Of a DNA stretch of 64,000 nucleotides, positions 11,301 through 22,899 are shown piece by piece (position 1 is the first letter of the stretch; each line of letters opens with the position of its first letter). The notes beneath the pieces are model-generated. The model did not search any database. It saw nothing but the letters and a program-made list of their open reading frames with translations, and was not told where the DNA came from. A program made the translations under genes and the position numbers. The DNA comes from Hofstenia miamia. Taxonomy: Eukaryota > Xenacoelomorpha > Acoela. Location of the stretch: the NCBI GenBank assembly GCA_004352715.1, contig SCFE01000098.1:1596902-1660901 (forward strand), read 5' to 3'.

Positions 11301-12300
11301 TATATCATTCAGTATGCGTTTCGACAAAAAACTCAACAACATGTGCTGTAGTAAATGTAATCAATAAACTTCAAAGCTATCGTTCCACTTTTAATTATTG
11401 TTTTGTTGCATTTGACATGACAAATGCATTTGACACTATCAGTTATGCAAGTATTCTAGAAAGTTCGAGGAGAACCCCTAAACTCAATCCTTATATTTTC
11501 AACTGGTGCACTAGTTTCCATCAATGTCGTAAGCATTTTAATGTATTTAATAGTTAGAGTTGATGCCGGGATACCGCAGGGAACGCTTTCAGGTCCAATA
11601 CTTTACAATACAGCTACCAACGACAACACTACAATAGAATTTATCTCAATATTCATTGTTGTTATGCCAAAGATAATACGGTAATTGTGCCTGGAAATTA
11701 TGACAGCAACGATGGTGCTGAACTTTCCTTCTGACGTTGCAAACACATTATGCCAATAAAACTTGTCTTTTAATCATAAGAAAAGGGCTGAGTTAATTAC
11801 TAACTTTGGCACTAAAGATGTTCCCAAATTGAAGCTATTGAAAGAGTAAATGAGATCAAATTATTAGGGTTAATCATGAAAAAACTTTAAATTCCAGAAG
11901 CAAATAGAATCAATTTTCAGTTAACAAGGAAAGTATACATGCTGATGAAACTGAAGTACCTTGGCTTTTCTAGAAAAGATATTAATTATATATACAAAGT
12001 ATGTTATTTATTAATTATACGTGTGTTGTCTGGGTCTTCAATAAATTTCGAAAGAATGTTTTACAAATGGGTGTTTCAGAGGGGTTTTATTCTATCCAAG
12101 ATATCATTGAAAATTCTGATGAAAAACTATAAATCTGCATTATCCGAAGACCATAATCTTATTCCAGAGCGATCAACATACTGCGAGGCAACCTTGAGAA
12201 TGTATGCACCACCGGCCTAGAAAAAGTTCACCGAATGGGAACTTTCTTCCTTTCCCTTTCGCTTTTTACGTTTTAATAAAATGAAATATACCTTGTTGTT
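11300..12300 (+). mobile_element. Second LINE fragment, reverse-transcriptase palm, decayed
   Basis: The plus strand encodes an RT palm. Motif A reads FNYCFVAFDMTNAFDTISYA (11390-11450), and motif B follows in another frame as DAGIPQGTLSGPILYN (about 11565-11610). Stops and frame changes appear throughout. A last readable block, RSTYCEATLRMYAPPA (12172-12219), is followed by FPFRFLRF in another frame. It is a CR1/Jockey-like element from a different family than the LINE it abuts. It is not functional. Confidence 0.65.
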
Positions 12301-12753
12301 ATACAATATTGATGGATGTGTATCCGTTGATGATAAAATTTATTTATTCATGTTTATTTTAGTAGGATCCGGCTGTTAACATAACAAACACGAGATTTAG
12401 AATATCTCCCAATTAATGAGTAGGATCTAGAATAATCACTTCAAGGGCTAGCTAAAAATATCCAGAATGCTATTTGCGTAGTTGTTTTTGCTAGTGAACC
12501 CTACAAAACAGCAGGGTGGCATGTTGAAATCACGCAGGTAGAAATGCTGGGGAACCTGAATAAGTCCTACAGGAATAAATTTTACACAATTAATTTTACA
12601 AATTTACATTTGTTTTTTTTGCTGAGCAATTGCTCCGCCACTTGTTCCACATAAAAAATATTGCTACTATCTACAAAACCAGGGTGTCTACGTTTTCAGA
12701 ACTAGAAAATCTCATAAAACCTGATCTGAAAAACTCAGAAACGAAATCATTAA

Positions 12754-13377
12754 CCCTTTATCATGCAAAAGCCATTATAGTGGCTTTGAGGCCTGTCATG
12801 CACAATAATTTTAGTTTAAGCTTTCACTGTCAAATTTTATTTACCAATAATATTAGATAATAGAACATTACAGACTGTTTTAAAACTATGTTAATCATTG
12901 TAAGTAAAAGTTAGCTCAGTTTTAGTTCAGTTTCTTTTATTCATTGGTACCCTTTGTGTGGTGAAGTTGAAAACAAGGCACAACGCACAGGGGCACTTTC
13001 AATCATTGATAGAACCTGATTGGGTGTTAGCTTGGCCATTGGCAATGTCTAGAAATAATGGTGAAAGGTTATATAAGTAAGTAAGTCAATAACTAACTAT
13101 GGCAATAACAAAAAAAGCATCTCTATGTAGTATATTCCTACTTACCAGCAATGTTCACCTTGCTAACTCTGAGCGCTATATTTCTGTAACTGCTGGGGGT
13201 AAAGACTTGGAAATTGGCTCAAACTGTAGACAAAGAATAGCTCTTTCTGCTGATGTTGCAATTTTTTAGTCACATGCTTTTCCCAATGTTCTACTGAGCA
13301 TGCTCAGTAGGAGCCAATATATTGGCTTTTGCATGATAAAGGGGGTAGTAATTTCGCACATGCTGCATGATAAAGGG
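12754..13377. mobile_element. Non-autonomous piggyBac-type element (624 bp) with TTAA flanks
   Basis: The left end TTAA|CCCTTTATCATGCA (12750-12767) and the right end TGCATGATAAAGGG|TTAA (13364-13381) form a perfect 14-bp terminal inverted repeat bounded by TTAA on both sides, as piggyBac insertions require. An inner copy, gcatgataaaggg, occurs at 13330-13342. No transposase is encoded. The ends differ from those of the element at 1-1608 (CCCTTTGCGG), so a different transposase must have moved it. Confidence 0.8.
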
Positions 13378-13564
13378 TTAAAGCTCAAACTCGATCAAAA
13401 TCACTTAAAAGCTTGTAAAAAAATCAATTATTTTAAACTTCAGTTTCTATTATCAATTGAAAACAATATGTTAGCTACAAAAACTAGAAATTGGTTTGAT
13501 ATCAATCGAAATCAGAAATTTTTTGAAATACTCGAACTTGGACTGAGTAACTTGAACTGAACTT

Positions 13565-14700
13565 GAAAACAAAACTTCATAAAACGAAATGAATTTTTCA
13601 TAAAATATAAGTGCAGCTGGTAATTTATATTGTTTGTTGAGTAGTCTTTAATTTTAAATACTCACATAGAACGGTATCATAAACAAAACATAATACTTAA
13701 AATAAAAAGTAATAAATTACACATTTTTTTATAAAAATCTGATATATATTACGATACTATTCTCATAAATTTTTTTGTCATTCTTTCAGCAGCACAACCT
13801 TAATTAGATTTAGTATGGAAGTAAACGGCATAGTGTCAATCTTTCACAAAATTTAAAACAAAACTAAAAAACTTATTTTCATTGAGTAATGTTTGAAATG
13901 CACAATTTTTTATATAGGGAACATTTTACATACATTTTACATTTTCACATAAAAGAAATTCATAAATATTATATTTAATTCTTAATTTGTGACCAACAAT
14001 TATTTTGTAGAACAGTTTGCTGTTTCTTCATTTAAATGTTAGCTTATTCATGCAGTACTTATTCATGTAGGATTTAATAGTGTACGACCTAATCGTGGAG
14101 GGCTTATACTATGAAGTCGAAATGCGTACTCGTGGTATTTTAAACGCATTTAACCTACCAGTCTTTAACATTTTTTAAAGGTTTGCACACCTTGAATCTA
14201 ATAAAAATTTGAGAAAATTACGTTCATCTAATTCATTATATTTTGATAAAAATGTGTCGAAAAATTAGGGCAAAACAATTGTATCCAATCCGTCACCTGT
14301 CTTCATCCATTCTCCCAATCTTGCAGATGCCTATGCATTGCGCGTATTGTTAATATGTACATTTAATTAGAAGTGCAGATATAGTCACAGCCACTATCAG
14401 TCTACCAGCTGTTAATTACAATGAGTGATTTTTTTACAATAAATTAAAATTAAAACTTCTAAATTGGTTTGCAATCTTAGAATTTCAGCGAAAATCAAAA
14501 AGAACGTATTGCTTTCCAGTTATCTTTGTAACTAAATACTACTTTCATGAGTATTTTGTAATGAATAAGCATTCTAACAGCTAAATTTTTTGAAAAATTC
14601 TTTTTTATGGGATTACTCTATGTCCTATTTTAACATTAAGCCGCTAATGTTGAAGAATTACCACTATATATTTTGTTTGAAATAATCATAAAAGGACAAT
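13565..14700. other. AT-rich stretch before CEP20, no gene recognised
   Basis: No frame, RNA gene or bounded repeat could be supported. Part of it probably holds the CEP20 promoter, but no recognisable core element was seen. Confidence 0.35.
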
Positions 14701-14709
14701 AGCATTACT

Positions 14710-17700
14710 ATGTCTGTGGATTTAATTGACGGTAATGAATGTATACTTGACTAGCATGAGTGTTAGAAAAACGTGCAGGGAATTTTTACGATCTTAATAA
14801 TCAATATAATTTTAAATGAACTTGTTCAACAACTGAGCAGAGAAGGAATAATCGCGACATGAGTTAAACCAGAAATCGTTTTCCACAATTTACTTGTGTT
14901 TGCAATAAAATCATTTTCGTGAAAAAAAGAATGCAGATTGTTCAAATAAAGAAATTTAATTTCATTACACACTGATGCATATTTTCTAATTTTCAGTTAT
15001 TTTGCACGTATTTCTGACATTCCTATTAAAAATGATTTATTTCTCAGGAATATTAATTACATAGAAGTTTCAAAGTTTATCAGTGACGCGATATTGATAA
15101 GGTTTGTTTCAAATACAGACACATTATAAGTATATGTTAAGATAGTGTAAAACAGCAAAATGGCGCTAAATCAGGGAGAATATTTTGGCGCCTCCAAAGG
15201 GCTGCTTGAATACGCAGGTCGAAATCATAAAAGAAAACATGCCTTTGAAAGTTATGGTAAACTGAAAGTAGATCTCGACCACAAGAACTTTTTGGAGGCC
15301 TTGAATTGGACGTTAACAACATTCCTTAAAATTTCTATCTACTAAAGAAATTTCAAACATTCAAACTGAGCATTTAAATTAAATTTTACCCAAAAAGCAA
15401 AATTTAATTTTCAAATTTTAGGTAAATGTTTGTAATACATTCCTTATTCATCTACAATCAAGAAAGTGTAATTCAGAAAAAACATCAAGTTTGCCAGGTT
15501 GCAAGGGGAAACAAATTTTATCAAAGCAAGACTTCGACACACTACAATACCACTTTGTTAGGGAATAATTGAAAAAAAACCTTCCATATTATGGCAATAT
15601 TTTTGTTAGACTTAAACCCACAGAGTACCTAATCTCAACTTTCCCTCATTTTAGTCGAACTTTGAAAGAAGTACTCGTGTGTAATTAGCATCTTGGCATG
15701 CAATACAATCGTTGTTTTATCTCTGCTTTAGTAAATATTACTTTGATTAATGAGTAATAGGCACATTTTCGTTCACCTCTTTATTTAGATCCTAAATCAG
15801 TTGGTCTAAGCCTTTTTTGAACTGTGATCCTCAATCCTATTTCTAATGTTTTGGGGAACCCCTTCCCCAACGAAATATTTTTTCCTGTCATGAATTTTAT
15901 AAATAAATTTTTGACAACCTCCTCACTATTTAAGCTATTTCGACAGTTTTCTTATAATTTTAAGCCTCTTTTCCAGTACAAAGTTAAGACTCAAACATCT
16001 ATTTCCATGTGAAATTGGCATAGTTCCGAAGAACTAGGCAATGCCGAAAAGAGTCGCGCCCCACTGGTTGAGAACTGCTGTTCTAAGAAAATTAATAATA
16101 CAATATATTCTATATACATGTGTGTTTTGTTTGAATTTAACAAAATCGTCATAAACAATTTGCTATATTTTTTTTAAAATAATGTAATAATATTTAGATA
16201 TCTTGATATAGAATGTAAATGTATTTGTATTTATCATTATTTAGGCATTAGAAATTCACTTGAAAAACGAGGTGTGCTAAGTGATATACGAGCAAAATTA
16301 AGGAAGGAAATATTTGAAACTGTCACGGAACCTACAAATCCTTCAATATTGGAACAATGTAGTGAAAATATTCTTTTGAATGAACTAATTCGTGAATATC
16401 TAAGTTTTAATGAACTTCATCATACAATGTCAGTATTTTGTCGAGGTTTGATTTTTATTTATGCTTTGTTTTTATGTGAATAATTTATTCTGGACTTACC
16501 TTATGTTATGTATGTTTTTTCAATTTTTATGTTTTAAATAATTGGCAAGTTTAGATGCGACTTGTTGCACAGTTTTGCCATAATAATTATGTTGAAGGTG
16601 AATACATATGTTGTTACAATAAACGAAAACGGTAAAACCCAAAAATAAAATTACAAATCCGTTTGATTAACATCAATAATTATATTTGAATGAGTATTTT
16701 ACTTGCACTTCTATTTGGATTATATCTTCGTAAATAGTATAAGTATGAAATTGGGATTCTTAAATCGTTTCCAAAGATTTTTTGCTTTGTGATTGTCTTG
16801 TTGAAATTTTATAGTAAATGACAATATATGCAACTTTTTAAGCGTCATTGTAGAAACTGGACATTCACAGCACAGAATTACCCGACAGGAGCTGATGGAT
16901 CAATTAAACGTCACAGTACCAGAAGATTCTTCAGAAATGTGAGCAATTATTGTATTACTTATGATGTTAATATCAGAAAACTTCTGTCTGTGTATTAAAA
17001 ATATTAAAGAACAAATCAAACTGCACATCCAGATCAAATTTCGAATTATATGTCATTTACTTAATCTGTGTTGAATTCAATTTGTTCTATTTTAATGACT
17101 AGTGTATTTCTTTACATTCATTGTAGTGTGTCTTTTCACACATTACTTCAATATGATTCAAAGAGAAATAGATAAGCATGGGACACTCAACATTTGATAA
17201 AATATTTTTATTGTCAAATCGTGGAGGTTAGGTTTTAGTTGGCTGAATAATACCGTCGGGTGATTTCTATTATTACCGCTTTTGATCAGTTATGAATTGT
17301 CACTGTTATGATTCTATGGGTTTGTTTTTTGTTTTGATGTACATGTATTTTTTTGTCATATTCATATTATTTTTATTTGCTCCATCAAACAATTTCACGA
17401 ATTGTCTGGTCTGTATGTAATAAACTGCTCGCGTTCAGTGTCAGATGTGCAATTCTGATCACTTTCGGGTATATATTTGAAAAAAATCGCCCACTGTGTG
17501 CGAAGATATCTATTTTAGGCGCTATAGACGAATTTAAGTCGCATGCGAAAACTTTTCGAAATTGTTGGCACTAACTACTGACATGACCTGCACAGATTGC
17601 TAAAATATCTTAACTCAAAAATCGTTTGAGTGAAGCAAGCCAGGACCAGGCTTATTATAAACAGGAATATACGATCCTGTGATTGCTAATATTTGACTTT

Positions 17701-19614
17701 TATTAGTTTCAGTATAGTTAGAGAAGGATAATAATGATTTCAGTTTTTATATATTTTGAAAAAACTAAAATCAATATATATATATATATATAAGTGACTA
17801 TTTTCAATAACGTTTTTCACAAAATTATAATACGGACCTCCCACTAGTCCTAATTCCTAATTTTCCCTAAATTTTATAGACTTTACTTTTTGTACTAATT
17901 TGATAATATAATAAAAATATTTTTTAAATCTATTTTTTAAAATTTATTTATATTTTTTCCCTCTCTTCTTCCTTTATCTTATAAAATATTAGCAGATAAT
18001 ATGCTTATAGTTCTTATTTAGTTTAAAATGTTATATTCATATCTAGTTGTGCTATACACTCTATGTCATTTCTATTCATTAGTGACATTTTTGCAATCAA
18101 TTATGATAGTGATTATATTTTTGAATGTTTTCCTCTTTCACGATGATCTTCTTACTCTATTGTCGCTTTTCGGTTATTTCTTAAGTTTTCAATATCAACA
18201 TGACAACAAACTATCGAAAAACTGACAATAATTTAAATTTAATCGATTCAGAAATTCAAATACATGTATATTCCTACATCAAACTGTATTATCTGCAAAT
18301 TAAGCGTACATAGATATAAAATAATGCAGAGCCAGTTGCGGCAGGACAAATTTTCTTTATGATTTAAATCAAAGCACATTATTAGTTCAATTATTGATTT
18401 AAATCAATTACCCTAAAAAAGATACAAGTAGTGTAGTCTAATTGTTTTGAAGTCATTTCCCTGATATTGGAATGAATTGGCAAGCTCTGAATTTATTGTT
18501 TTGCATGTTTTTTATTTTCAGTTTATTTAAATTTGATTAAATATATTGCATTTCCAAAATAGTTGCATCAAAAGGATTTCTAACATTTACTACTTTGGAA
18601 GATTATCTGAGCAAAATTGAAATTTAGATTAAAAATCCGATTTAAATAAAAAATCGCATTTAAATAAAAAAATCCGATTTAAATAAAAAAATCCGATTTT
18701 TTGATTTTTTTAATTTAAATCCGATTTTTCCCAACACTGCCTAACATACTAACTAATTAACAATACTTATTATTGAAATTATAACATTTAGGAAGGTTTT
18801 TCTGAAATTTTAATTAATAGGGCAACTGCCCCTGCTTGCAACGCCACTGTGCAGAATTAATGTGAACTTCTTGAACACAATATTTAACTTGACATATAAT
18901 TGAATTTGTCGTCAGAGATATCTTTATGCAATTGTACAAAATGAATTTTTTGAAAAACGGATATCTCCAAAACTAGAAAAAAAATAATGTTGCCATTGTC
19001 ATAAAAAATGTCACAGTTTATTGCAAATATGTCACTATTGATTACAATTGAATGGAAAATGGAATAGTACCAATTTCAGTTTTTTACTAGATTCCCTATA
19101 TGCAATGCTGGGTATAATGACAGAGTTTCTAGTGATGCTCTTTATTCTTCCTATTTTCAGTGTGCATGTGTTAAATTTGTCCTAATAAACATTGATTTGG
19201 CCAAAGAAGTCCTAATAATCCAAAGAAATATCTTATTTTTTTCCAAAAGTGTCCAGGTATTCTATAATCTATTTTGACTTTTCGACATGACTTTTGATTG
19301 TGTAGCAAATGAACTATTTGCATTTGCGGTGTAATTCTGTGGTTAATGTTGAAACTTTCCTAATGCTAATATTTAGGCCTTTACTTTATGGAATTCTTGC
19401 GCTTCTACAAAGGAATTCTGCCGATTTAAAACATAAAAAAGAAGATTCATTAATGTATCAGCCAACATTTAATGACAATGTCTCGGATGCTGTCCAAAAT
19501 ATTGAAGAGCTTAGTAACAAAGACCACTCATATTCTGATCAATTCCTCACGGATAATGTTCATTCAGTGGATGAACTCTATTTGAATACAAATGATTCAG
19601 ATGAAAATTACTAG
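14710..19614 (+). CDS. CEP20: CEP20 (FOPNL/FOR20), centrosomal LisH-domain protein
   Basis: CEP20 is a small centriolar-satellite protein needed for cilium assembly. The proposed coding exons are 14710-14731, 16245-16445, 16854-16938 and 19377-19614. Together they are 546 nt, or 181 residues plus stop (human 174). Exon 2 encodes IRNSLEKRGVLSDIRAKLRK and the LisH helix pair ENILLNELIREYLSFNELHH. It ends CGAG|GTTTG in phase 1. Exon 3, ETGHSQHRITRQELMDQLNV, ends GAAAT|GTGAG in phase 2. Exon 4 starts tttag|GCCT and gives PLLYGILALLQRN, then an acidic Ser/Asn-rich tail. Exons 2-4 are strongly supported by similarity and by matching phases. The 22-nt exon 1 (MSVDLID plus one base, donor G|GTAATG) is a weaker choice made on phase, length and resemblance to the family N-terminus. 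Confidence 0.85.
15160..15345 (+). CDS. Unassigned short reading frame in CEP20 intron 1
   Basis: ATG with a fair context (aaaATGG) opens 61 codons, beginning MALNQGEYFGASKGLLEY. Two possible donors inside it (GCAG|GTCG and TATG|GTAAAC) both leave phase 1, which would join CEP20 exon 2 in frame, so an alternative first exon is possible. The sequence does not resemble the conserved CEP20 N-terminus. The opposite strand is also open here, so chance is a serious alternative. Confidence 0.2.
   Translation: MALNQGEYFGASKGLLEYAGRNHKRKHAFESYGKLKVDLDHKNFLEALNWTLTTFLKISIY
15798..16080. mobile_element. hAT (Charlie-like) non-autonomous element in CEP20 intron 1
   Basis: The left end cagttggtctaagcctttt and right end actggttgagaactgctg are variants of the CAGTGGTTCTCAACC-type ends of Charlie-like hAT elements. 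A ...agtcgcgccc stretch before the right end is also typical. The flanking 8 bp (tcctaaat and ttctaaga) agree at 5 of 8 positions, as expected for an old target duplication. It has no coding capacity. Confidence 0.55.
18328..18853. repeat. Palindromic GATTTAAATC-rich repeat, probable hAT-type MITE, in CEP20 intron 3
   Basis: Copies of gatttaaatc and its variants occur at about 18360-18412 and, as a run of imperfect units (aaatccgatttaaataaaa), at 18630-18733. The block ends in cccaacactg (18730-18739), which reads CAGTGTTGGG from the other side, a hAT-style terminus. A second terminus-like string, gcaacgccactg, lies at 18839-18850. The exact element borders are unclear, and two elements may be overlaid. 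Confidence 0.4.
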
Positions 19615-19619
19615 TTTTT

Positions 19620-20683
19620 TGTAATTTTTTATTAGCTTTTCATAGCAATTTGATTAAATCTACCCTACTGTTTTAGAATCCATGAAATAGGACTATAATT
19701 TCAACAATGACTTTTTATTTTATATTTATTGATTACCAAGTTGCTGCAATTTCAAGATCTGTGATGAGTGTGGTAATATTTATTTCATAAGTTGAATTTT
19801 TCAAATCATTGGAGATCTAAAACATGAAAGATATATGCGGTATAGTATTAGACCTAAAATTCATCTCTATTCATAATTGTAATTCAACAAACTGTTGGTT
19901 TATTATGCATATGTATACTAACGCTATGTTGCGTAAGATGTTGGAAACATACATTGAAAATTGATCTTTTTGTGCTTTTTGTTAAATTATATATACATTT
20001 GTTAATGAATTTGTATTTAGTAATTTTCGAAAATTACATTATATACCGAAATAAATAACAGTAAATATGTTCTGAACAACTGTATTTTGAAATTGAAAAT
20101 CCTACAATGTTTAAAATTCATTTCTCTTTTTTGGTAAATTCTTTCTTTCTAAAGAAATAGTTACTAGTATGTTAATTTAAATTTATTTTTTCCCGTATAA
20201 AGGAGAAAATATATTGTTGACAAAATTTTACATATAGTTCTCAATAATATATTATAGATAATTTTATTAAATCTTCACATCATATATTAACAAATAGTAT
20301 TGCTAATATATTACTGATTTCATAGCTTTCATTTAAATGTAGATTTGTTCTCCTAATATATGTCCTACTAAATATTTGAAAAAATGGTTTTGTACATTCA
20401 AAGCAAAGGATAAAATACATTGTGCATTAGTGTAATAAATATATTAAAATCATTTCAAAATCAATAAAGGACAATAGAAAAGGGGGAAATTACATGGAGC
20501 ACAGTTTTTGAATGGGGAATTTAAGAATAGAGCAATATGAAACACAATTGAAAATGAAAACATGGGGCAAAAACCGTCACGAATTTCATAATGTAGTTTA
20601 CATAAATGTATCCCATTTCTATCTTAAGTTCTGATAGATTAATTAAATTCAAAGAATCTAAAGACTATTAAATATATATATAA

Positions 20684-20719
<36 letters not shown>

Positions 20720-21205
20720 GCACACAAATACGGACTCTGGCAATGTTGAGCAATGTTCCAATGACAAATGTCATAAATATAGAAAAAAAATAAAAAACAC
20801 AAAACTAATTTTCACACAGAATAAATATATAATTAAGAGAGAGATTGTGTGCTTCAGGCATTGATCATTAGGATTGTATTTTCTTAAAAAAATATCCCAA
20901 AAAAATGTTTTAGAAGAGAAGCAACTATAAACTGGTCAATCAAATAAGTTAATATGCGTGTTCTTGTGGACAAAATTTCCCAAGAATAAAATGCCGTAAA
21001 CATATAACTCCATTGTATTAGATTTGTTTGCTTATCGACACTTTGTTCTGGGATTGTAGTCCTGGGCGTGAAGGGTCGTATGTTAAATTAATATCACATA
21101 ATTCACAGAGAATCCTATTGAAATGTAATATATCTTTTAATTATAAAACAAATGCAAATGGGAGAAAGTCAATGTGTTAAGACATCCATCCTATTTAGCT
21201 ATCCA
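19620..21205. other. AT-rich stretch downstream of CEP20
   Basis: This holds the CEP20 3'UTR side. AATAAA-like strings occur, for example near 20050, but no cleavage site can be assigned. A (TA)n array with AATAAATA interruptions lies at 20672-20718. No other gene was recognised. Confidence 0.4.
20672..20718. repeat. (TA)n microsatellite
   Basis: An uninterrupted TA run follows a short imperfect run with AAATAAATA, and a few CA units come after it. Confidence 0.9.
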
Positions 21206-21210
21206 TCTTG

Positions 21211-21715
21211 TACCGTATATTCCATTAGGTCGACTCGGCCATTAAATCGCCCCCCTTTCAGAGGCCAAAATATAGTGAATTTAAGGTTGCTTCGTCCTAT
21301 AAGTCGACCTCCATGTCAGCAATTATCACATATGTCCGAAGCCTAATTTTTAGGTAAAATCCAACAAATATGATGGATCTGACGAAGATTGGCCGATTAA
21401 TATTATCCCCCTCACCGACACTCGTTAAAAAGGTTATTACAGATCTACAGTCATGAATATCATATTAAAAACGAAGTTTACATTAAAAAACAATTAAATT
21501 AAATATTTTATTCATAGAAAATAATTTTATTTCGTTTCGCCTTGAAGTTTGTGTTTTAGTAGCTTTCGGGTTTTTCCACCATCACGTCATGCATTTCCTT
21601 GTTCAACCTGAAAAATCAAGCTTGAGAATATTGCCCCGGCCATTAAGTCGACCCCCAAAATTTTATGGTATAATCTGAGCCTAGAAAGTCGACTTAATGG
21701 CCGGAATATACGGTA
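21211..21715. mobile_element. 505-bp inverted-repeat DNA element with GTCGAC-rich ends
   Basis: The left end taccgtatattcc (21211-21223) and right end ggaatatacggta (21703-21715) are perfect complements. The TA at each end may be the duplicated target. Inside both ends the phrase ggccattaa(a/g)tcg, with GTCGAC and a run of C, recurs in several copies and both orientations. No transposase is encoded. The ends suggest a Tc1/pogo-type or similar TA-inserting DNA transposon, but the superfamily is inferred. Confidence 0.6.
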
Positions 21716-21719
21716 CATC

Positions 21720-22380
21720 GAGATTGGAATCTTCCTAATCTTAGAAAGGAAGTCGAATTTGCCTACCATGAATGAGATGCGTAGGTGATACAAGATAAAA
21801 TGAGGGATTTACATAAAGTTTGTTTCACCGAAGTAGATGAATTGAAAAGAATATACTGCCTTAAGGAGAGAAAATGTTGCATTGCTATAATTATTACACC
21901 CAAATCTTTAATAGTGACGCATAAAGAGGATAAACCAGATGGATAAGCTTCTAGTAAAAGAATGTCAAGTAACTTAAATTTTGTATTGTTAAAGGTCATG
22001 CCATTAGGTTCATACCAAGAGCGTAGTTGTAAGTAATCAGACTTTCACTGTTAAAAAAAATAAACGTTTGATATCATCTGCAAAAAAAGAGAGAACTAGA
22101 ATGTGTGCAAACATCTGTTAATCGTTAATGAACACGAAAATAGTAATGGGCCCAGTATAGAACCTTGAGATACATCACTCTTAACTGGTAAGATATTTAA
22201 AAAAGAATTTTATAATTACTACGCATTCGTAATGATTCATAAATGATTATAATTTCGAAGACCACCTCAATCCTAAATAATTTAAACTTATTTAGAAAAA
22301 TATTATGTGGAGCTTTATCAGAAGCCTTTGAAAAGTCCAGAAGTAAAAGTGAGGAACTTTACTCCAATAGCATTTTTCTT
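21720..22380 (-). pseudogene. Decayed LINE reverse transcriptase
   Basis: Reading leftward on the minus strand, LLLDFSKASDKAPHNIFLNK (about 22345-22285) is RT motif A. A frameshifted SQGSILGPLLF block is motif B, and degraded motif C follows. SLCVTIKDLGVIIIAMQHFL, inside the open frame 21999-21763, is the conserved thumb (KDLGV) segment. Many stops and frame changes make it a pseudogene, cut short at the 505-bp element on its left. It is a Jockey/CR1-like family, distinct from the other LINEs here. Confidence 0.65.
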
Positions 22381-22609
22381 TTGAACTGACTGTTAAGCAA
22401 ACGAAAAAAATTTGAATTACATGTTACACGTGAATGTTTACAAGTCTGGGGGGATTTTTTTATTAATTGACAATGTAATGCATTGCTATAGGAATTTACA
22501 CAGACATTAAAATCAGTTTTTCCAATAGCATGACATGAGAAAGCAGAGTATTTCTCCAGTTAAAGATTGTTTCATAAATGAATTATTGAAAATGCAATGA
22601 AAAACTTAC

Positions 22610-22878
22610 TTATCAAGGGGTCTTTGCGCATTGAGTAACGCTTGTGCTACTTTTAAATGTGTATCAGAATTTATGTTCGCCCCCTTGGTATAGGTAGCTG
22701 CCATGAGTAATGCTGATGGTGGACGATAGTTAGCATCTGTCAAAAGTCGTAGCTTTATGTATCGTAAAAACATATTTTTCCTACTGACACTTGGATCGTC
22801 GCTTTCATCTGTTTGACAACAAACATCTAACGTAGGTTTACTATTTCCTTCTAAAAACTCCAAATTACTTTTTATTTT
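22610..22878 (-). CDS. Internal exon of an unrecognised gene
   Basis: The exon begins after ttttgcag and ends GATAA|GTAAGT, a strong donor in phase 2. It encodes about 90 residues in phase 0, including KIKSNLEFLEGNSKPTLD, then NMFLRYIKLRLLTDANYRPP and ALLMAATYTKGANIN. I do not recognise it. It may belong to the coiled-coil gene at 28307-32003, which is on the same strand and upstream. The phases do not allow a direct join, so at least one further exon would be needed between them. Confidence 0.5.
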
Positions 22879-22899
22879 CTGCAAAAGGGTATAGATAGA

